From NCBI GenBank assembly GCA_019163175.1, contig JAFLKN010000056.1, positions 37,107 through 101,106 on the forward strand: a stretch of DNA of 64,000 nucleotides. The letters run 5' to 3'. Origin of the DNA: Prolixibacteraceae bacterium. Its GTDB lineage: Bacteria > Bacteroidota > Bacteroidia > Bacteroidales > Prolixibacteraceae. The position numbers were made by a program, and so were the translations under genes. Of the stretch, positions 58,062 through 64,000 are shown piece by piece; positions within the stretch are counted from its first letter, which is position 1; every line of letters begins with the position of its first letter. The notes under the pieces are model-generated. The model saw nothing but the letters and a program-made list of their open reading frames with translations, did not search any database and had not been told where the DNA came from.

Positions 58062-59123
58062 TTACTCTAAACCGGAATTAGAAGTGGCAAAAGTATTACT
58101 TTTTGCAAGCAGATAACTTTTACGGTACAAACGGCTATTTCCGAACTTACGGCTTGCCTGAAGTCTATACCTTTGTTTTTCCTGTTCCGAAGCATTTTTA
58201 ATGTCGCGACACTCTAATGAGCAACATTTATCAAAGGTCTCAGCACATTCAGGGCACTGGAGGAAAAGTAAATGACAGAGTTCGTTTGCGCAATTTAAAT
58301 GCACATCACAAGGTTTTCCACATTGATGACATTTCGAAATAATTTCCCCGTTAACAGATTCACCCAAACGCTCATCAAAAACGAAGTTTTTACCAATAAA
58401 ATTTGATTCCAGATTAAGTTGTTTGATTTGTCGGGCATATTCCAATATCCCACCATGCAACTGATTAACATCACTGAAGCCATGATGTTTCAAATATGCA
58501 CTTGCCTTCTCACAGCGAATTCCACCAGTGCAGTAAAGTAATATTTTCTTGTCCTTTTGATCAGCAAGCATGTTTTTTACACTATCAATTTCCTCCCGGA
58601 AAGTATCCACCTCAGGACAGATTGCTCCTTTAAAGTGTCCGATCTCTGATTCGTAGTGATTTCGCATGTCAACAACAATGTGCTCTCCGGATTTAACCAA
58701 AAAGTGAAATTCTTCTGCACCCAAATGATTGCCCACATTTGTCACATCAAAAGAGTCATCATTCAGGCCATCGGCAACTAATTTGGGTCTTACCTTTATC
58801 GTAAGCTTATAAAATGACTTCCCATTATCTTCGATAGCGTACTTTATAGGAATTTGTTGAAAAATGGGATACTTGCTTAATGTGCTCAGAAAAGCTTCAA
58901 AATTATCTTCGGGCACACTCATTTGTGCATTAATGCCTTCTCTTGCAATATAGATTCGGCCAAAGCAATTCAACTCAGACCAATCTTCATACAATTGATT
59001 TCTAAATTGTTGTGGGAAATCAAGAATAAAATACCGATAAAACGATATTGTTTTGCGTGTAAATAGCTCATTCTGTAGATTTGCTTTTAACACTTTCGAA
59101 TCAATAATATTATATAAGCGCAT
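58062..59123 (-). CDS. trhO: tRNA uridine(34) hydroxylase (rhodanese-like)
   Basis: 353 aa from the ATG at 59123 (MRLYNIIDSK). Start choice: a -7 element TATATTTG at 59139-59146 (minus) puts transcription near 59131, after the other ATG at 59141. N-terminal acylphosphatase-like domain with GRIYIAREGINAQ, then a rhodanese domain with catalytic Cys in LLYCTGGIRCEKASAYL, then a Cys-rich zinc tail (CHQCGKPC, CPECAETFDKCCS). It makes ho5U34 in tRNA. With dus, a tRNA-modification pair. Confidence 0.92.
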   Translation of the reverse strand: MRLYNIIDSKVLKANLQNELFTRKTISFYRYFILDFPQQFRNQLYEDWSELNCFGRIYIAREGINAQMSVPEDNFEAFLSTLSKYPIFQQIPIKYAIEDNGKSFYKLTIKVRPKLVADGLNDDSFDVTNVGNHLGAEEFHFLVKSGEHIVVDMRNHYESEIGHFKGAICPEVDTFREEIDSVKNMLADQKDKKILLYCTGGIRCEKASAYLKHHGFSDVNQLHGGILEYARQIKQLNLESNFIGKNFVFDERLGESVNGEIISKCHQCGKPCDVHLNCANELCHLLFLQCPECAETFDKCCSLECRDIKNASEQEKQRYRLQASRKFGNSRLYRKSYLLAKSNTFATSNSGLE

Positions 59124-59394
59124 ATTTGAATTTTGCTGCAAATATAATAAACCACAATAATAAAAGATACGATAGTCTTAATCTATGAATTTCAGTATAA
59201 ATAAGCCAGCAAATAATTCAACAAGTAATATTTTCAAGTCATGTAATTATACTTGATATTATAAAACATACGCCAAACAAATAACAACTGAAAAACAGCA
59301 GTTTACAAAACGTCATTTTGAAAATATATTTCAACATTAATAAATTCTTAAAAAATCTTAAAAAGAGTTATTAAATAACTGTTATATTAGCATC

Positions 59395-59508
59395 GCGATT
59401 TAAACAAATAGAAACCTTTTCTCTTTTACCAAATATCTATTTTCCGATCGAACTAAACTAAATTTGGAACAAAGGATTATCATTTTAATGATAATCCTTT
59501 TCTTTTTG
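59395..59508 (+). ncRNA. Candidate small RNA ending in a terminator
   Basis: No open frame of note, but the stretch begins after TATATTAG (one mismatch from TAnnTTTG) around 59384 and ends in the terminator at 59471-59500. AAATAGA (59406-59412) can pair with TCTATTT (59436-59442). The gene upstream ends on the other strand, so a terminator here is otherwise unexplained. Low confidence. Confidence 0.35.
59471..59508 (+). terminator. Strong orphan terminator (plus strand)
   Basis: AAAGGATTATCATT and AATGATAATCCTTT (14 bp) with a TT centre, then TCTTTTT. No annotated plus-strand gene precedes it within 8 kb, which is the argument for a small RNA. Confidence 0.75.
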
Positions 59509-59541
59509 GTCTACTTTTCACATAAATCACTTGATTCAGAC

Positions 59542-59571
59542 AAAAAAAAATCAGCCGGGTTTCCGACTGAT
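59542..59571 (-). terminator. Terminator after DUF3276 gene
   Basis: Minus strand: ATCAGTCGG-AAAC-CCGGCTGAT (one T/G pair), then T8 (59549-59542). About 115 bases after the DUF3276 stop. Confidence 0.75.
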
Positions 59572-59686
59572 CACATATAAATTTTATCAATTATTTTTAG
59601 GGAGAAAGTCTTTTGTTTCTGACAAAGTGAGAAAAGAATAGATTAAATTTTGGTACACTAAATCATGACAAAATACTTACGAATGG

Positions 59687-60094
59687 TTATGAATTTAAAT
59701 CATCAAATTCAAGCTTGGTATAGTCTTTTGAAAAACCTACTTCTTCAAATACATGCTCTTCCGAATTTTGGTGATTTTCAATTTCAGAATGATTTTCAAC
59801 ATCATCCTGTTGATTCTGATCAATGTAAGTAATTACTTCTTGTAAGCCATCAATAAACTTTTCGAAATCCTCTTTGTAAAGAAAAATTTTGTGTTTCTCA
59901 AAATGAAAATTTCCGTCTTGTTCGAATCGTTTTTTACTTTCAGTAATTGTTAGGTAAAACTCATCTCTTCTTGTTGATTTTACATCGAAAAAATAGGTTC
60001 TTTTCCCGGCTCTAACAGCAACAGAATATATTTCTTCTCTGAATTTGCTGTCATTCTCTAATCTGTCCTCATTTTTCTCCAATTCTTCCATCAT
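59687..60094 (-). CDS. DUF3276/PUR-type nucleic-acid-binding protein
   Basis: 135 aa. A PUR-alpha-like fold: IYSVAVRAGKRTYFFDVKSTRRDEFYLTITESKK (core VRAGKRTYFFDVK; YLTITESK) and FLYKEDFEKFIDGLQEVITY in part, then an acidic C-tail. PUR repeats bind single-stranded DNA or RNA. Bacteroidota members are short and of unknown cellular role. A TATTTTTG -7-like element lies at 60127-60134. Confidence 0.85.
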   Translation of the reverse strand: MMEELEKNEDRLENDSKFREEIYSVAVRAGKRTYFFDVKSTRRDEFYLTITESKKRFEQDGNFHFEKHKIFLYKEDFEKFIDGLQEVITYIDQNQQDDVENHSEIENHQNSEEHVFEEVGFSKDYTKLEFDDLNS

Positions 60095-60287
60095 GCTCTA
60101 ATTAAGTTTATTCTGTTCGTGTTTTTCAAAAATACATAAAAAATATGAGAAATAAGTAAAAATGTTAATAAACACGTTAACATAAATCGACATGTGTGAT
60201 GAACAAAGGTTCAGTTAGATACTAATCCCATCAACTATTTAAAATTTTCTGATTCAAGATTAAGTTTAAGTTTTATTTACCTGAAAT

Positions 60288-61091
60288 CTATTTTCCAGAA
60301 TAATATTTCATGGCTTCCGGAAGAAATTGTTTTATAGCTTCAATTCTGTTTTGCTCGATAGGGTGTGTACTTAAAAACTCAGGCATTTTTCCGGCTGAAT
60401 TCGCAGCCATTCTCTCCCAGAAACCAAGGGCCTCTTTCGGATCATAACCTGCAATTGCCATGAAAATTAGGCCCAATTTATCTCCTTCATATTCATGCTG
60501 GCGAGAATAAGGCAACATAACTCCAACCTGAGTTCCAAGACCATATGCAGTTTGAAATATTGCCTGAGTTTGCTCTGGTTTGGTTTTAATTGCTTCAGAA
60601 AGGGCTATTCCTCCAAATTGCACCAACATCTGCTGGCTCATTCGTTCGTTTCCATGACGGGCCACTGCATGGGCAATTTCATGTCCCATAACTACTGCAA
60701 CACCAGCATCATTTTTTGTCAAAGGCAATATCCCAGTATAGAAAACAACCTTACCGCCTGGCATACACCAAGCATTCGGCTCTTTGTTTTCAACCAAATT
60801 AAACTCCCATTTAAAATCTGCAATTCGGTCTTGATAACCGTTATCATTGAGATATTTTTCAACCGCAACTGACATTTTTGCTCCAACCCGTTTTACCACA
60901 TCAGTTTGTTCTTTGCTGGTTGAAAGTTTATTTTCCTGCAAAAACTGACTGTAATTGGTTAGACTCATTTCAACCATATTAGCTTCAGGCAACAGATTTA
61001 CTTGTTTCCGTCCGATAAGTGGCACTGTACCACATGACTGGATAAAGATTACTGCAGCCAAAAGACCTGCTTTTACTAATTTTTGTTTCAT
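60288..61091 (-). CDS. M48 metallopeptidase lipoprotein
   Basis: 267 aa, lipobox IQSC (about Cys20). Zinc motif GHEIAHAVARHGNERMSQ with downstream EYEGDKLGLIFM as third ligand (Glu). Resembles LoiP/BepA-like outer-membrane-associated quality-control proteases. Monocistronic; upstream terminator at 61157-61188 separates it from folD. Confidence 0.9.
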   Translation of the reverse strand: MKQKLVKAGLLAAVIFIQSCGTVPLIGRKQVNLLPEANMVEMSLTNYSQFLQENKLSTSKEQTDVVKRVGAKMSVAVEKYLNDNGYQDRIADFKWEFNLVENKEPNAWCMPGGKVVFYTGILPLTKNDAGVAVVMGHEIAHAVARHGNERMSQQMLVQFGGIALSEAIKTKPEQTQAIFQTAYGLGTQVGVMLPYSRQHEYEGDKLGLIFMAIAGYDPKEALGFWERMAANSAGKMPEFLSTHPIEQNRIEAIKQFLPEAMKYYSGK

Positions 61092-61156
61092 CGCTTGATA
61101 TTTATGAATTATAAAAATACAATTATATGAGCATTTAAGACTTAAACAAACGACAT

Positions 61157-61188
61157 AAAAAAAGGTGCATTCTCAGCACCTCTTTTTT
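61157..61188 (-). terminator. Terminator after folD
   Basis: Minus strand: AGGTGC, 7-base loop, GCACCT, then T6. On the plus strand the same hairpin has a T-run, so it works in both directions. Confidence 0.72.
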
Positions 61189-61202
61189 AATATCATGTTT
61201 TA

Positions 61203-62072
61203 CTATCCGTTACTTCGGGCGGCCAATAGGGTATTTTGCAAAAGAGATACCCTTGTCATCGGTCCAACACCGCCAGGTACTGGAGTAATGTATGAACATT
61301 TAGGTGCTACTTCATCAAATTTCACATCACCCTTAAGTCGCCATCCCGATTTCGTATCGGGGGCACTAACTCTTGTGGTTCCAACATCAATAACTACTGC
61401 TCCTTCTTTCACCATATTGGCCTTGATAAACTCAGGAGACCCCAATGCAGCGATTAATATATCAGCTTCAGCACAAACCTGATTCAGATTTTTAGTCTGG
61501 CTGTGTGCAACAGTAACGGTTGCATTTACGGCTTTCTGAGACATTAAAATGCTCAAGGGCCGACCAACTATATTACTTCTGCCAACTATTACACAATTCT
61601 TGCCTGACGTGGGTATTTGATATCTTTTAAGTAATTCGACTATACCAAATGGAGTGGCTGACAAAAATGCCGGCAAACCCAAAACCAGACGTCCTACATT
61701 TTCAGGATGAAATCCATCAACATCCTTTCTTGCATCAATAGCTTCAATAACTTTTTGTTCCGAAATGTGTTTTGGCAAAGGTAATTGCACGATAAATCCA
61801 TCCAATTCGTCGTCATTGTTCAATTCATGAACCTTTGCTATTAATTCAGATTCAGTCACATCATCATCAAAACGAATAAGTGTTGAGCGAAAACCAACCT
61901 CCTCGCAATCTTTAATCTTAAAAGCGACATAGGTTTCGCTACCTCCGTCATGACCAACCAAAACTGCAGCTAAATGAGGAGCTCTCTTGCCAGTTGAAAT
62001 AATCTGCTTAACTTCAATAGCAATTTCCTTCTTTATCTCGTCAGCTGTTTTTTTTCCGTCAATTAATATCAT
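61203..62072 (-). CDS. folD: Methylene-THF dehydrogenase/cyclohydrolase
   Basis: 289 aa bifunctional enzyme for one-carbon folate units. Seen: [14 protein letters not shown] (catalytic Lys), [19 protein letters not shown] (NADP loop) and [13 protein letters not shown]. Follows ffh by 18 bases. Its folate chemistry is distinct from the corrinoid operon, whose enzymes lack a folate domain. Confidence 0.97.
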   Translation of the reverse strand: MILIDGKKTADEIKKEIAIEVKQIISTGKRAPHLAAVLVGHDGGSETYVAFKIKDCEEVGFRSTLIRFDDDVTESELIAKVHELNNDDELDGFIVQLPLPKHISEQKVIEAIDARKDVDGFHPENVGRLVLGLPAFLSATPFGIVELLKRYQIPTSGKNCVIVGRSNIVGRPLSILMSQKAVNATVTVAHSQTKNLNQVCAEADILIAALGSPEFIKANMVKEGAVVIDVGTTRVSAPDTKSGWRLKGDVKFDEVAPKCSYITPVPGGVGPMTRVSLLQNTLLAARSNG

Positions 62073-62090
62073 AGGTAATTATTTATTCGA

Positions 62091-63422
62091 TTATCGTTTA
62101 GGGCCCATATTTCCCATCATCCGCTTCATATTATTTCCCTGAGAAACAACTTTCATCATTTTCCGGGTTTCAGTAAACTGTTTAATCAACCGGTTCACTT
62201 CCTGAATATTAGTTCCAGATCCATCAGCGATACGTTTCCGGCGTGAGCCATTCAACAGTGCAGGGTCTTCCCTTTCGGCAGGTGTCATTGAATAAATAAT
62301 AGCTTCAATATGTTTGAATGCATCGTCTTCTATCTGAACATCCTTCAAAGCCTTTCCCATACCAGGAATCATAGCTGCAAGATCTTTCAGGTTCCCCATT
62401 TTTTTGATCTGCTGAATTTGCTTCAAGAAGTCGGTAAAACTAAATTGATTTTTTGCTAATTTTTGCTGAAGTTTTCTTGCTTCTTCTTCATCAAATTGTT
62501 CCTGTGCTTTCTCTACCAACGAAACAATATCACCCATCCCCAGGATACGGTCGGCCATACGTTCAGGATGGAAATTATCAAGAGCTTCCAGTTTTTCGCC
62601 TGTACCTACAAACTTAATTGGCTTATCGACTACTGAACGTATTGAGATTGCTGCTCCACCTCGAGTGTCGCCATCCAGTTTAGTTAACACAACCCCATCG
62701 AAATCAAGTCTATCATTAAATTCTTTGGCTGTATTTACGGCATCCTGACCGGTCATTGCGTCAACTACAAACAAAATTTCGTTTGGTTTTACTGCATCTT
62801 TAACAGCACTGATTTCGTTCATCATTTCCTGGTCAATAGCCAAACGACCGGCGGTGTCGATGATAACAACATCGTTACCTTGTAATTTTGCCTGACGAAT
62901 TGCCTCCAAAGCGATCTTCACCGGATTACGGTTACCTTCTTCGGTATAAACAGGAACGTTTATTTGTTGGCCAAGAACCTTTAATTGTTCAATTGCAGCA
63001 GGACGATAAACATCGCAGGCAACTAGTAAAGGATGGCGTCCTTTCTTACTTTTCAGCATTTTTGCAAGCTTACCCGAAAAAGTAGTTTTTCCGGATCCTT
63101 GCAAACCAGCGATAAGTATAACAGATGGATTTCCTTTTAAATTGATATCGACAAATTTGCCTCCCATCAATTCAGCCAACTCGTCGTGTACGATCTTAAC
63201 CATCAACTGACTTGGCTTAATTGCATTCAAAACATCCATACCCAATGCTTTTTTACGAACATTTTCGGTGAATGATTTGGCTATCTTAAAGTTAACGTCG
63301 GCATCAAGCAAAGCGCGACGTACTTCTTTTAGCGTTTCGGCAACATTAATTTCGGTAATTTTACCCTGACCTTTCAGAAGTTTAAATGACCGTTCCAGCT
63401 TTTCGTTCAAATTCTCAAACAT
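62091..63422 (-). CDS. ffh: Signal recognition particle protein Ffh
   Basis: 443 aa GTPase. N domain, G domain with GLQGSGKTTFSGKLA (P-loop), DTAGRLAIDQ and TKLDGDTRGGAA, and a Met-rich M domain ending (MKRMMGNMGP). Targets signal-peptide-bearing ribosomes to the membrane. A -7-like TATTTTTG with TTTG 23 bases upstream lies at 63461-63495 on the minus strand. Confidence 0.97.
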   Translation of the reverse strand: MFENLNEKLERSFKLLKGQGKITEINVAETLKEVRRALLDADVNFKIAKSFTENVRKKALGMDVLNAIKPSQLMVKIVHDELAELMGGKFVDINLKGNPSVILIAGLQGSGKTTFSGKLAKMLKSKKGRHPLLVACDVYRPAAIEQLKVLGQQINVPVYTEEGNRNPVKIALEAIRQAKLQGNDVVIIDTAGRLAIDQEMMNEISAVKDAVKPNEILFVVDAMTGQDAVNTAKEFNDRLDFDGVVLTKLDGDTRGGAAISIRSVVDKPIKFVGTGEKLEALDNFHPERMADRILGMGDIVSLVEKAQEQFDEEEARKLQQKLAKNQFSFTDFLKQIQQIKKMGNLKDLAAMIPGMGKALKDVQIEDDAFKHIEAIIYSMTPAEREDPALLNGSRRKRIADGSGTNIQEVNRLIKQFTETRKMMKVVSQGNNMKRMMGNMGPKR

Positions 63423-63594
63423 ATCTATTTAAAAGATTTTCATTTTGTAAAAAACTCCTGCAAAAATATAAAAATATGCTAAAGCAGCCTTCAAACTTAA
63501 AATTTAAAAATTTTTGCTTTTTGAGGGTTACCTTTTATTCTTTTCCGGAATAAAGAAACGTAACAAGATAGTTTGTAAAGGAAAGAAAGATAAG

Positions 63595-63816
63595 ATGGGA
63601 GAGTATTATTCAAACTATTACGGTCTTTTGTTCAACTGTCCATTTGAGAGCGAATTAGAACACTGTGCGCTCAAAAACATGAGACAACGAACTGCTAAAG
63701 AAAGATTAATTTACTATGAGGCTCTGACATTAAGTGAACGAAAAGTTTTAATAAAAAAACATCACAATTGTCTTTTAGTCAGAGAAAACAAGTCCCTTTT
63801 TCACGAATCGCAATAA
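63595..63816 (+). CDS. Small Cys/His protein, conserved-looking, unknown
   Basis: 73 aa from the ATG at 63595 (MGEYYSNYYGLLFNCPF); an upstream frame extension would have low-complexity residues. Two Cys near the start (NCPFESELEHC) and HHNC near the end (KKHHNCLLVRE) could form a zinc site. Terminator follows at 63828. No family is named with certainty. Confidence 0.6.
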   Translation: MGEYYSNYYGLLFNCPFESELEHCALKNMRQRTAKERLIYYEALTLSERKVLIKKHHNCLLVRENKSLFHESQ

Positions 63817-63827
63817 TGTAGATTATT

Positions 63828-63855
63828 GGGGAGCCGCTCGGCTCCCTTCTACTTT
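63828..63855 (+). terminator. Terminator after the 73-aa gene
   Basis: GGGAGCCG and CGGCTCCC pair around CT, followed by TTCTACTTTTTA. GC-rich stem for this genome. Confidence 0.7.
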
Positions 63856-63887
63856 TTATACGGTTCACATCCTCTAAAACAAGCAAA

Positions 63888-64000
63888 TTATTTATCCAAG
63901 CTACGATAATACAAATCCTTAGCTTCTATTTTCATACCAGGATTGTGGCCCTGAATGGCAAAATGACCCGATTTATATTCGGTATCGTCGTAGCTCATCA
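63888..64000 (-). CDS. 3' end of a DUF1080-type gene (partial)
   Basis: Only the last 36 codons are in the window (the gene continues past 64000). The sequence YKSGHFAIQGHNPGMKIEAK ... LYYRSLDK is the closing segment of a DUF1080/3-keto-disaccharide hydrolase domain, a concanavalin-like beta-sandwich. The first Met codon seen is not assumed to be the start. Family call by memory of the end motif. Confidence 0.65.
   Translation of the reverse strand, partial: MSYDDTEYKSGHFAIQGHNPGMKIEAKDLYYRSLDK

Larger units (their letters stand above)
59124..59686. other. Intergenic with possible small RNA
   Basis: 563 bases without a coding gene. It contains a candidate small RNA ending at a strong terminator (59471-59508) and a minus-strand terminator (59542-59571). 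The rest is AT-rich. Confidence 0.5.

Noticed and set aside
59531..59571. A-run plus hairpin read as a plus-strand promoter
   Set aside because: Explained as a minus-strand terminator for the DUF3276 gene.

Overview
The window reads as chromosome of an AT-rich member of the Bacteroidota, probably Bacteroidales/Marinilabiliales. The evidence is many Bacteroidota-type families (DUF4249 plus TonB receptor, DUF4251, DUF3276/PUR, DUF5362, a PorE-like OmpA protein, a type IX-sorted protease), promoters of the TTTG/TAnnTTTG type, no Shine-Dalgarno pattern, and many SpII lipoproteins. The genus is inference. I saw no rRNA, tRNA, CRISPR array, insertion sequence or phage gene.

Layout. 1-864 is gene-free, its first 480 bases extremely AT-rich. 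865-4978 holds a membrane metallophosphoesterase convergent with a large HExxH/propeller/barrel protein. 5177-13521 is one long rightward unit: a vWA membrane protein followed by six tandem paralogous lipoproteins. 13542-17766 (leftward) carries lgt and secA. 18082-22532 has a nitroreductase, a GDPD-like secreted protein, a type IX-sorted serine protease and a TatD-like hydrolase. 22700-26616 is a methionine-precursor operon (aspartate kinase-like, metY, metA) behind a consensus promoter, a 31-codon methionine-rich leader peptide and a hairpin. 26695-31234 has a hemerythrin, a PorE-like protein, two small proteins and a 2-hydroxyacid dehydrogenase. 31302-36361 (leftward) is a corrinoid methyl-transfer operon: corrinoid protein, UroD-type methyltransferase fused to thioredoxin-like domains, homocysteine S-methyltransferase, CobW GTPase and a stand-alone MetH-type activation domain, with a divergent AraC regulator. 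37357-40506 is a DUF4249/TonB-receptor pair. 40693-49935 holds an acyl-CoA synthetase, a C45-like hydrolase, two paralogous lipoproteins, small proteins, an MsbA-type ABC exporter and fumarase. 50278-64000 holds an LTA-synthase-like enzyme with a PAP2 phosphatase, TerC, DUF502, MsrB, a His-rich lipoprotein with a PepSY-TM protein, Dus and TrhO tRNA enzymes, DUF3276, an M48 lipoprotein, folD, ffh, a 73-aa protein and the 3' end of a DUF1080-type gene.

How they work together. Methionine is a recurring theme. The metA product carries the acetyl-specific Glu111 and is paired with metY, so the expected route is O-acetylhomoserine to homocysteine by direct sulfhydrylation. Five kilobases away the corrinoid operon supplies every MetH module except the folate domain, so it could methylate that homocysteine from a non-folate donor. 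MsrB repairs oxidised methionine. The two most unusual items are the putative Met-codon attenuator and the folate-domain-free split methionine-synthase-like operon. Functions are inferred from sequence motifs only; no database search was run.
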